Positions 46,385 through 56,568 of a stretch of DNA of 64,000 nt are shown in pieces. Where the stretch lies: NCBI GenBank assembly GCA_020736575.1, contig JAGPYM010000012.1:744001-808000 (forward strand), in the 5' to 3' direction. The position numbers were made by a program, and so were the translations under genes. Source of the DNA: Thelonectria olida (lineage: Eukaryota > Ascomycota > Sordariomycetes > Hypocreales > Nectriaceae). Each line of letters starts with the position of its first letter. Positions within the stretch are counted from its first letter, which is position 1. Below the pieces are notes generated by a model. The model saw only the letters and a list, made by a program, of their open reading frames with translations. It ran no database searches and had not been told where the DNA came from.

Positions 46385-47499
46385 GGTTAAGGACTCGAGG
46401 TTGTGGTGACGGAGAGGAAGCTTGAGCCGTTAGGAGGAGGAGGAGGTTTTGTGGCCACGCTGCCAGGAGGTAGAAAAGTAGCTAATCTGGAGTGGACGAG
46501 AAAGAGTGGGTGCGGAGAGCTCCTGCTGAATCCGGCCGGAAAATAGTGGGGAGGCAACGCCTTCGAGGCCCGACAATCTGGGGGAATGCATGCACTTCAA
46601 TAGGTTAGGTAATCGGATTGGTTCAAACCGTTGTGATATTCCGCAAAGTACATAGTAGTTAAAGCTTTTCGGTGTTGGTAAAACTGATCAAGTCTACCTA
46701 TCCTTATGAGCCTCCAATCTACTTCACTGGTTGTCTATACAGTCATATGCCATTCCTTTAGCCAACCCAAGCTTCGCATCACGCCATCATTGCTCCACCC
46801 ATGGCAAAATGGAGTTGCTTCTTTATGGTTCCTTGCTGTTCTCAATTGAATAACTCCAATCATATGTGCAGACACTGCTTGCGCAACGTCTCACATAATG
46901 AACCTTTCCCTTACCAACTTTGCAGCTAGTCGGCAGCTACCAAATGGGAAGTTTGGCTTCCTCAGAAGGGCGGCTCATAAAACATGAACACATGGTAATA
47001 ATGAACACCTGATTATGCACGCAACGCAAGAAGTATTTACACCAAACACCCAACCAGTTCATATTCTAAATCCGGCCCTATACCTATTCTAGCTCTAATT
47101 CTTATAGTTGTTCCTTATTAATAGCTAGTCTTCCTAGATGTCATCCAATTGACAGTTTGAAACACATAACATAGAAACCTGGCCCAATTGAACGCTTTAT
47201 TCTGCTTTAATATCTTATAATAGGTAATAGAAGATTCGAATAAATGCAACTTTCGCTTTCACGCACACTAAATTATGCAGTTCTCCTACTAATTCGATGG
47301 CTGAAGCACTTGATACATCGAATTGTTCTCGAAGACAGAGCAAATGGGGGACCCAGTTTGTGCCAATGGCTTACTTCATTGGCTGTTGTGCCGGGTTGCC
47401 CCGTCAACAGCCCAACCGTGATCCGAACACGACTTGGCTGAAAGATCATCTGGGACAGGGGAAGCGAGCTGCTTTTTTGTTCATGGCTCAATCGTCAAC
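46385..47499. other. Intergenic, divergent, with AT-rich core
   Basis: About 1.1 kb between the CCDC47-like and haspin genes. 46980-47290 is notably AT-rich with many TA steps, resembling mutated repeat DNA. No gene or RNA was recognised. Confidence 0.6.
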
Positions 47500-49214
47500 A
47501 TGTCACGAAACACAACTGCAAGAAAGTATGGAAAGCCCTCAAAGAGGTCAAAGGCGGAGCGCCTATTCGCCGAGCTGCCTCAGAGCCCAGTTCGGCCGCA
47601 GGCAAAGCCCACCAAGGAGAAAGCCCATATGGAGTCTTTGGCAGAGAACTTATCCTCACTCAAAATTGAAGACGCATCATCACCCCGAAGATCACCCAGG
47701 AAACTAAAGAAGATACCAATAATCGTCGAGGATGAGCCTCCACAAACAGTACATGAAAAGGGAGAAGAGCAAAAAGAGGAAGAAGCCGAAGAGGAGGCAC
47801 CCCACACCAGCATCTCGGAGAAGGAGCCCCAAACCCAGCAAGAAGGCATAAAAGAAGAGAAGTCTGCAACAATCGACGAGGAAGATGAATCTAAAACGAC
47901 CGAGCCGGAAGAGGAAGAGCAAGAGTCGCAACTAAACACTCTAGCATGGCATGATCTTTGCCCCCCTGGCGACATGATAGAGAAGATTGCCGAGGCATCA
48001 TACGCTGAAGTGTATCGGGTCACCAACGAACGAGGAACCAGCATTATCAAAGTCATCCGACTGGCATCACCAATAAAGGCCCAAACGAAAGCTCAGGTGC
48101 GGTCAGGGCTGGTGGACGAGGAACCTCATGCTGAAGATGGTGTCCAAGGTGAACTGCAGATTTCCGAGTGGTTAGCCGATATTCCTGGATTCGTTGTCTA
48201 CAAGGACCGATATGTGGTTCAGGGAAAGGCAACACCTGGACTACTTGAAACCCATCAGAAATTCCAGAAGAAGATGAAGCGCCAAGACCCAGACCGGGCC
48301 CAGTTCTATCCATCCCCGAGTCGATATCTCGATGACACTCGGTTCTTGGTGGTGGAATTGGGTGACGCTGGAAGGGCGTTGGAGGACTGGAAGCTGGACA
48401 GCGAGGCCCAGCTCTGGGATGTGTTTCTCTTAGAGGCAATTGCTTTGGCAAGAGCTGAGGACCTCGCCATGTTTGAGGTATGACCATTGCATGCCACACT
48501 GTGAAACATAACTAACGAAAGAAGCATCGCGACCTCCATGAAGGCAACCTGTGCCTCAAACAAGTCAAGCCCCCAAAGGAGATGGGACCCGGGTCTCATG
48601 GCGTTTTTGGCTACTCTGGCTTGGACATTACCATATTGGACTACGGTCTATCACGAGCCGAGGACCTCTCCGTTGATGATGCACAGCCGGTAGCCTTCGA
48701 CCTGGAGAGGGATCTCAGCCTTTTTACCAGCACTCATGCACCACAATGCAAAGTATACCGCCAGATGCGGTCATTTCTCCTCAGAGCCGATAGGAAATGT
48801 CTTCCTCCCGAGGCTCACGACACCCCCTACGCCGACGGACTTGACGGTCCTCTCTCCTGGGACGCATTTGCCCCGTACACCAACGTGCTCTGGCTGGCCT
48901 ATCTTTACGAGTATCTACTGAAGCACTTTTCAGGAGACAAAAAGATTCTTACACTGTTCAAGAAGCAGACAAAGGAAATGTGGACTTATCTGAACCCGGA
49001 TGCTAAGGAAAGTGTGCCGTGCTTCGGAAGCGCAGCAGATTTGGTTTGCTTCGCGGTGGAATCTGGGTGGATGACACAAGCACAGCTGGACGGCGTGGAA
49101 GGGTCGGTCCTCGAGCGAGAAGACAGCATCATTCTGGCGCGAGAAGATTTGCATCACGAACTCTCACAAGCAGGGACGCCATTGCGAAGGTCGACTCGAC
49201 AACGGGTGGAATAA
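47500..49214 (+). CDS. hrk1: Haspin-family protein kinase, 2 exons
   Basis: ATG 47500 (MSRNTTARKYGK) is chosen over upstream TTG codons. Exons 47500-48477 and 48525-49214 give 555 residues. Residues 1-155 are disordered, basic then strongly Glu-rich. The kinase domain follows: KIAEASYAEVYRV is a degenerate Gly loop, and SIIKVIRL carries the ATP-binding Lys. FLVVELGDAGRALEDW is the hinge region, HRDLHEGN has catalytic Asp329, and ILDYGLSR has the metal-binding Asp365. The HRDLH-x-GN and DY motifs are diagnostic of haspin, which phosphorylates histone H3 Thr3 to recruit the chromosomal passenger complex at mitosis. The third residue of the DYT motif is Gly here. Intron 1 ends in two AGs three bases apart; using the first would insert one Lys before HRD. 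Confidence 0.92.
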
Positions 49215-50766
49215 TTGTACAATATACGATCAAGTTGCATATTCTTTTATTTCGGCATGTATCATCGGGAACATTTGGGGTTCGGATAAGCGGCGTCAGG
49301 ATGGACAATAGAAGGCGAGACTGTTGGGCATTGGTTTTGGTCGAGATTTCGACACTCTAAAAAGTACGACTAGACGGGTAGAATTGCCTTCTTGGATATA
49401 GCGAATGGAAGCCGTGGTTACAGATGGCAACGCGCTCGTTATCGGCGCTCCAGTGAATTGCTTTTTGGAGGATGAAGATGGTTCGATGCTGTTCAGCTTC
49501 CCCATTCTTCTTAGGCAGGTGAGTGGAAGCTGAGGCCGATGGCAACAGAAGCCATCGCCGTTGTTTACTGCTGTTTATTTTCTTTCCCAACAAATGGCCA
49601 TGTGGCTGTATTTGCATTCAGGCCTCTCATTGGCCTTCCCCGGAAAGAAGTCCGCCAGTTCATCTAGCGTTGCCATCACCAGAGGAGCCATGTGGGTCAG
49701 GTGTCGAATCTTTTTCCCATTTCATCGTGACGCTCCAGAGGACGGAGAAGCTATCCGAGAATAACATTAAGCTGGCCTTCATGTGACTATTCGGAATGAA
49801 ACGAGAAAAGCAATGCCAAGGCCCTGAGGGATGAGCCACACACCCTCTACGGGCTCAGTGCACGTAACGGGTTTCGACTATGCATGCGTGCATGAAATTG
49901 AAATGAGCTTTCTTTTCAGCTTCGAATGAATCGTTCCGTCATCTTGTCCTCGGAATGCGGAGGCTGTTCGGGGTTGAAGCGTGTTCCGGGGGGGGAGCTT
50001 GGGTCTCTTGGGCGGAGGTTAGGGAGGTACCTTTCTCGACCGCAATTGAGGCCAGCCGAGACGGTTCCAGGCTGCTATTGACTGCTAGAGCTATAACAGC
50101 GATCGTCCGAACTCTTCAAACCTGGAGAACTACTTCTATTCAAATGCAGGTACCACTTAGCAGACGCCCATGGCTAATATCACATTGCAGCATCAATCAT
50201 CGGCATCTAACCTTTGGCCTCGGGCTACCCCGGGCTTACCACCTCCATCCCCAACGCCACCCCTTACGGGCCTTGTAACCTCGCTCGTGTTAGCGCACAT
50301 CCTCCGCTAGGACAGCTTCCAACAGCGGGCTCAGGTGCCGAGGCTAAATGGTCACAAAGGCCGAGAAAATCAGTGGGCTCCCACCGCCTTCTCTTCTTTC
50401 TGGCTGGCTGTCATCCCAAAAGTTGACGGGGAACCACATGTCACGGCATCGCTCAACGAGGAACTCACCCTGATCTGGACGCGTGCGTGCGCCCAATCTC
50501 CTTGTTCCTTACCTCCCCCCCATGGTGACAGGCCATCTCCTCTTATTATCGTCACCTCACGCTGTTTGATCAATTGATCTATTGACTCTCGCGCATACCC
50601 TCCTTCCCCGGCTTTCCGCCCGTTGAACTGCTCTCTCCCCTGCCAACCGCCCGACCTCGCCAGTTTAGAGACCCGACCTCATCGTCACCGGCCTCGCTTC
50701 CATGTCTGCTCCGGCCTCCGCTTGACCTCGAACGGCACTCAAACATCTTCGCATCCTCTCATCACC
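49215..50766. other. Intergenic, haspin to PEX26
   Basis: About 1.55 kb. The right half is C/T-rich and includes the probable PEX26 leader. No coding, tRNA or marked repeat was identified. Confidence 0.6.
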
Positions 50767-52230
50767 ATGGCCTCCAACGGCAACTACACGAGAATGAGCT
50801 CCATGCCCATGGCGTCGCCGTCAACCCCAGTTCCCAACAGAGGCCTCTCCAACAGCATCTGGGCAGCTCCCATGTCTGCCACTCTACCGTCGTCCTCGTC
50901 CTCATCGACTTCGTCCCGCCAGCCGTCTCCAATCTCAAAGACCTATCGCCAAGCTTCTACTCTCTTCCTCACGCGTCGTCTCCCCGAAGCCTTGACGACA
51001 TTGATGCCGCTCATCACTCCTCCCGAGCACGTCGATGAAGGCGAGCCGGTCCCCGTGGCACGTGCCTCCAAGAATACACGAGTTAAGGTCTGGAGCTTGT
51101 ACTTGACGATTCTCAATGCCATCGTGGAGCTTGAGCCCGAGGAAGGGAAGGATGCATTTGGCAACCAGGAGTGGAGGACTTTGTGTACAAAGGTCCGCGA
51201 GGGAGAAGTCTGGGACGAGGTGATTCGAAATGGCTACCACGGCGCTGAAGGCGACGTCGATGCCGACGTGGTTATCAATCTGTAAGTCTGGAATGCGCAT
51301 ACCTGAGACTTTGTAAGGTTCTTTACTGACTGAGACAGTGCTACTTTGTTGCTCGCCCACGCTCGTGATCAAATCTTCAACCAAAAGAAGCTTGAAGCAT
51401 ACCTTGCTGCATCTAGCACCCCTAACCTCGATATTGCTGGACGGCTGGCTCAGTCGCCCAACGAATCGCGGATGAATCGTTACCGATCACCGGCCAAGGG
51501 AGCCAGTGGCGCCAATACCCCTAGGGATCTCAATGCTCGAGTAAAGCTCCTCGAACTATACACTCTACATGTGCTTCTGCGTAATAACGAATGGGATTAC
51601 GCTCGTGAGTTCATCAGTGTGAGCTCTATCCTTGATGAGGAGCGACGTGAAGCGTTCCTCCAAGCTCTCCAGAGCCTCCATGAGGAGCAACTAGAACAGG
51701 AGAGACTGGCACAGGAGGAGCAAGAGCGACAAGACGAGGAGCTCAGGAAGGAAATTGAAGAAGCAAAGAGGCTTCGTGCCGAGAATGAAGAGAGAGAGCG
51801 AAAGAGGATAGAGGAGGAGCGCGCAAAGCGCGAAGGGAGTGAGGTAGACTATGGTATTGACGAGTCTGCAAGTACTTCGACGGGGGCCGCGGTGTCGGCG
51901 GCGGCGTCGATAAACCGAAGCCAGCACAATCGAACACCAACAGCTACCGCTCGGCAGACTAAGAGGCCGAACGGTAAGGCTGTGGCAGCTCCGACTCTGA
52001 GCGCGCGCGCCTCCATGGTCATTACGCGATTGCGCCACGTCATTGAGCAGCTCGGTACCTCATTCAACGCAAACCCCATGTTGCTGGTCCGATTTCTAGC
52101 ATTTATGGCGGGTGTCATACTCATGTTCGGTCACCGGGGCATTAGAGATCGAATCCAGCGAATACTGGCGGCTTCGTGGAACAAGATCAGGGCGACCGCT
52201 GGCATGGGAGTAAAGGTGACATATATTTAA
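50767..52230 (+). CDS. PEX26: Peroxin 26-like tail-anchored protein, 2 exons
   Basis: Exons 50767-51281 and 51339-52230 join to 468 residues. A Ser/Pro-rich N-terminus is followed by a conserved helical domain ([23 protein letters not shown], then [24 protein letters not shown], then [20 protein letters not shown]). A highly charged Glu/Arg coiled coil lies at about 285-330. One C-terminal membrane segment is near 419-438 ([18 protein letters not shown]), followed by a short basic tail. This architecture and the [16 protein letters not shown] block match what I know as peroxin 26 of filamentous fungi, the peroxisomal anchor for the Pex1/Pex6 AAA complex that recycles the Pex5 receptor. The assignment is from memory of the family, and the topology supports it. 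Confidence 0.75.
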
Positions 52231-52519
52231 GTTGTTGTTCTTTTCTTTGTAACATAGTATGCTTGCATGTATCATGAGGAGTTAGGATGGTGGAATATCA
52301 TATATGTTAATTATATAGTCGCAAAAGTCACCAGTCAGTCACATAAGAGAGCGATCACTCGAGCAAGTTGTATTCTCTATATTCCAATTTTGACTAGATT
52401 CCGAAGCATGGGACATTTTCCCCTATTGACAGCGCCCAAACGCCATGATGCAAGAAGTCGAATTTTGTGTCTGTCTTGCCGTAACATCCATCCTTGGCCC
52501 AACCCAGGCCACAATTTGG

Positions 52520-52970
52520 CTAGTATTGTGCTGACCGATTCGTTTTCTTTTGATAGAATAACTATAAAAAAGCGATCTATCAGTACATAATCGCATAGTA
52601 ATGAGGCAGGCATGGTAACTCACATCTGTCCTTGAACTGCCGAGGTTTATAATCTTGGGGCATCCGTCGCGATCCTTCTCCAAGCGGGTGCACTCGAAGC
52701 AGTAGAAGGCGTCCGAGATGCCCTCGCCGCCGCAGACGACGCACTTGTTCTGGTAGTTTCCAAAGCTGCACTCGTCGCATATGCGGACGAGCGTCGTGGG
52801 TCGCACGTAGGAGTCGCAGACGGGGCATTTGCCGTCGCATTTGTCGCAGAGGCGGCCGATGGCGATGCCTGCCTGCTTTCGGCACATGACGAGATCGCTA
52901 AGAGGTAATGTCAGTAAGAAGATGGTTCATACGATGGGAGGAGCTTGACTTACGGGTGATGGCGAGACAT
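52520..52970 (-). CDS. RDS3: SF3b subunit RDS3 / PHF5A, 3 exons
   Basis: Exons 52970-52954, 52897-52624 and 52561-52520 join to 110 residues, exactly the length of human PHF5A. The sequence starts [16 protein letters not shown] and has the full set of zinc-binding CxxC pairs ([37 protein letters not shown]). It ends [19 protein letters not shown]3 is a zinc-knot protein of SF3b in the U2 snRNP and contacts SF3B1 near the branch-site adenosine pocket. Exon 1 has 17 nt and exon 3 only 42 nt, so ORF searching finds only the middle. The gene is divergent from the pinin gene. Confidence 0.96.
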
Positions 52971-53392
52971 GATTGAGGAGCCTGAGGAGAAGCGACGGGT
53001 GCTTGTGGTTGAGAAGTTGTGGAGGTGGAGGAAGAGACGTTGATGCAGGCGCCGAGAGCTTGGGATATTCCCAGTGAAGGGGATTTCTCAGCCTTGCTGT
53101 GGCGTTCGGTCTGGTTCCAGAGGCGCTGCTGATTTAAGCCAATCATAACGCCACACTAATCTTAGCGGATGCGGGGCCTCTGTGGCTGGTACCAATGTCA
53201 GAAGCTCGTGCGATGGCCGTTCCACAGTCCCACCTTTCGAGGAACGTCGAACTCAGCCTTGACGAACTCCCCTCCTTTTAGTCGACGTTTAATCTGTCAT
53301 TATCGCTAGACGATTCATTTGACATCTCGCGCAAGACGGTTTAGCGATGGTTAGCTGATCCGAGAGCTATTTATCACCATATAGCCGCAGCC
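52971..53392. promoter_or_regulatory. Bidirectional promoter region RDS3 / pinin
   Basis: 422 bp separate the two divergent ATGs. No clear TATA box or named site was recognised. Confidence 0.5.
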
Positions 53393-54449
53393 ATGTCCAT
53401 GGCAGAAGAGTATGCATGCAGCCTGCTCCCTGGTCATCCAATACGAATCGCTAACTGGATCGCAGACATCCAATGGACGGAGCCATCTCCAATCACGACG
53501 CGGATGTGTCGTACGAAAGGATCGAACCGGCGGGCCTCAAGAGAAGGGCATCGCGAGATGAGGATAACAAGGATGTACCAAAACGAACCAGATACGATGA
53601 CGACCGCACGCATGCCGACCGACGTTCGCGACAGGACTCGCCCCCATCTCGTCGGGGTTCTTATGGAAACGGCCGAAGCTTCGATCATGATCGCGGCAAA
53701 GTTGCGACCCAGGAGGAGAAGAAACGCGGAAAGCGCCTGTTTGGTGGTGTGCTGAACACTCTAAGCCAGACGACCGGCAGCTCACAGCAGAAACGGCGCC
53801 GAGAGATTGAGCAGCGACAACGAGAACGAATGCAGAAACAAAAATTGGAGGATGAATCAAGACGGACAGAGAAACTTGCGCGCCTGAATGAGGTGCGCAT
53901 GTCTGAGCAGATAGTGTGGGAGGAGGAAGTGGTGAGCACCCTTGATTATGCGGCTCCATGCGATGGGTAACTAATATGGTGCGACTAGATGCGGCACAAA
54001 CATGCAAAAATGCTTGCGATGGCCAAATTTCTAAGGACAAAGGCCCATCCCTGGATCGTAAGCTGTCTCATGTCTACGACCCAAACCCGTCACTAACTGG
54101 TTCCTAGTACTACCTTCCGTGGAAACTAACGCCAGCACAAGAAGAAGAGATTCAGGAGCGGGTTCAAAATGTTAAGGCAACTATCGAGAGAGACTTGGAG
54201 GCATTCAAGGGGCGAAAACAATGGCATCGAAGAGACCATGGGTCACATCAGACCGCTCAAGCCGCCACCCCTGAAAAGCCCTCCGCTGCCGCCTCTGATG
54301 TTTCCACCGACAAGCCTGCCAGAGGTGCCAACGGCTCAGAATTGCCGGCAAAGGGGCCTGACAAAGAGCACCATGGGCACCACCATCACCATCATGATGA
54401 ATCGGCAGACGTGATGGAAGTGGCAGATGAAGATATGGTCATCTACTAA
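53393..54449 (+). CDS. Pinin/SDK/MemA-domain protein, 4 exons
   Basis: Exons 53393-53409, 53466-53931, 53989-54057 and 54108-54449 join to 297 residues. An acidic start (MSMAEEHPMDGAISNHD) is followed by an Arg/Asp-rich region with KRR, PKR and RRGS patches. The conserved pinin block follows: KRGKRLFGGVLNTLSQ, then a Gln/Arg-rich coiled coil, VWEEEVMRHKHAKMLAMAKFL and PWIYYLPWKLTPAQEEEI. The C-terminus is Ala/Pro-rich with a His run and an acidic end. Pinin-family proteins are nuclear, associated with splicing speckles and exon-junction factors. The 17-nt first exon is supported by a GTATGC donor and a GCTAAC branch. Its divergent neighbour is the SF3b subunit RDS3. Confidence 0.9.
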
Positions 54450-55539
54450 CCCTTTTTTTACGCGCATCAGAATGATCAAAATTGCAGAAACTACGGCTCT
54501 GCGGCAGTCTTATTGCTTTATTAGGAGCTTTGTTTTGGGAAATGGGGTTTATGGCATTTGCCCTTGGTGTTTTAACGTATGGTAGCGGTTGCGATGAGAT
54601 GTATGTATCATTACCTACTAATGGGAGATGCTTGAAGCTAGTGTTGACGAGCACCAAGATACCAACACAATTAATACTCAAATCTCAGTCAAGTCCCACA
54701 ACCGCGACAAAAGGTGGTGGCATAATATGTAGTATTTGACAACTTACGAGGCATTATTCAGCTTGACAATCGACTTGCCTCGGCACTTGTAAAGGGATCT
54801 CGGTCCGCGCCGCATCCACTGCAAAGACTCTTCAGCGATCTTGCCTCTTCTCCCTGCATGAACGGTCCCTGTTGGCGAGACAGCTCATCGCCCAACGCCC
54901 TCGCAGTGACGCAAGGAAACGCCGTGCCACGCTCGACTCAGTGACACCGCAATTTGGGACAGCGTCATCGCCGGCCGGAGAATAGTTCAGGTTGGGAAAT
55001 AGGCTCCGTTGAGCCTCGGTTTGTCCAGTCCCCACCCTATACTTTTTTACGTGAGAGGTCCGCCGCCTCCGAGACGGGTCCTGTTACGACCGTCTGATCC
55101 GACGGCCGGGAGTAGGGTGTTTGCAAATCGGGAGGAGAGATATATATATGTGCGACATCGAACGGCATTTTGTAGTTGTTGGGCAGCAAGTTTTCGTGGC
55201 CTTTGGTTATTTGACATTTCACGGTGCATTGATTCCACCGCATACAAGACGAGGGGAATCCTTGTTTCGAGCCGGAGCCACTAGACACTCTGTTGTCTAG
55301 ACGAGTTTCGGTGCATCAATGTGAGTTTATGCCTAAAGTGTGAGATGGGTGAAATGTGTTAAAAGCCGGCAATCGCCCCTGCTTTTCCTTGGGGCGAGGT
55401 GAGAACCTGATCGGCCGTGAAACGATACAGGCTTCTGTTGCACTTACACTCTGCATCGTCATCTTGGTTTCAACGCTAAACGCTGACATCACGGCTAGAT
55501 ACCACAAAAGAAACAATATTCAACGAGAAAGTAATCGAT
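54450..55539. other. Intergenic, pinin to epoxide hydrolase
   Basis: About 1.1 kb. A TATATATATG stretch occurs at about 55141-55150, some 390 bp before the next ATG. Nothing else was recognised. Confidence 0.6.
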
Positions 55540-56568
55540 ATGACGGCTGTCGATAAGCTGGTGCCCAATGACCCGAGGGTCACGGTCGAAACGGCCCAGA
55601 TCCGAGGCAAGAGGTACGAGTACATGGTGGGTAAGCCCGAGGGCGAACCCGTGGCCACCATGGTGTTGCTCCACGGCTTTCCGGATCTAGGCTTCGGATG
55701 GCGCTACCAGGTGCCCTATTTCGTGTCGTTGGGATTCCAGGTCGTCGTCCCTGATATGCTGGGCTACGGCGGGACTGAGGCCCCCGAGGCCCTGGAGGAG
55801 TACACCTTGAAGAACATTGCGGCAGATGTGAACGAGCTCGCTCGCAAGTTTGTCGGAGAGGAGGGCCAGATCATCCTCGGCGGCCACGACTGGGGCGGTG
55901 CGGCCGTTTGGCGCGTTGCTCTGTGGTACCCGGAGCTGATCAAGGCCGTCTTCAGCGTGTGCACTCCGTTCCTCCCGCCGTCCAAGAGCTTCGTGCCGCT
56001 CGGTGCCATCATCGCCAGCGGCCACTTGACCAACTTTACATACCAGCTGCAGTTCGAGGGCCCCGACGTGCAGAGCAAGATTCAGGGCAAGGAGAAGGTC
56101 TGGCAGTTCCTCAACGCGCTGTACGGCGGGCGGGGCGAGAACGGCGAGGTCGGCTTCAAGACGCTGGACGGGGTGCTGTTTGACAACCTGGCGCTGCTCA
56201 AGCACACGCCGCTACAGACGGAGGAGGAGCTGAACTTCTACGCGGAGCAGTACCTGCGCAACGGCGGGCCGGAGCTGCGCGGGCCGCTGAACTGGTACCG
56301 GCTGCGCGAGCTGAACTTCAAGGACGAGGAGGAGCTGGGCGACCGGGGCCGGAAGCTGGCGATGCCGGCGCTGTTCATCACGGCGACGGAGGATGCGGCG
56401 TTGCCGCCGGCCATGTCGGCGGGCATGGACAAGTGCTTTGACAACCTGACGAGGGGAGAGGTCAAGGCGTCGCACTGGGCTTTGTGGCAGGCGCCTGAGG
56501 GTGTGAATTCGCAGGTGAGCAAGTGGGCGAACGTTGTGTTGGGAGGGGCTTTGAAAGCGTCGCTTTAG
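55540..56568 (+). CDS. Epoxide-hydrolase-like alpha/beta hydrolase
   Basis: An intronless gene of 342 residues from ATG 55540. The alpha/beta hydrolase core has the oxyanion motif LHGFPDLGFGWR (HGFP at about 45-48), nucleophile Asp117 in GGHDWGG, acid Asp285 in TATEDAAL, and base His312 in ASHWALWQAPE. Tyr168 and Tyr253 in the cap region are candidates for the ring-opening tyrosines. A nucleophilic Asp, rather than Ser, fits soluble epoxide hydrolases (a haloalkane dehalogenase is less likely, given the cap tyrosines). There is no signal peptide, so it is probably cytosolic or peroxisomal. The C-terminus KASL is only loosely like a peroxisomal SKL signal. Codon use is highly GC-ending. The substrate is unknown. 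Confidence 0.88.
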   Translation: MTAVDKLVPNDPRVTVETAQIRGKRYEYMVGKPEGEPVATMVLLHGFPDLGFGWRYQVPYFVSLGFQVVVPDMLGYGGTEAPEALEEYTLKNIAADVNELARKFVGEEGQIILGGHDWGGAAVWRVALWYPELIKAVFSVCTPFLPPSKSFVPLGAIIASGHLTNFTYQLQFEGPDVQSKIQGKEKVWQFLNALYGGRGENGEVGFKTLDGVLFDNLALLKHTPLQTEEELNFYAEQYLRNGGPELRGPLNWYRLRELNFKDEEELGDRGRKLAMPALFITATEDAALPPAMSAGMDKCFDNLTRGEVKASHWALWQAPEGVNSQVSKWANVVLGGALKASL

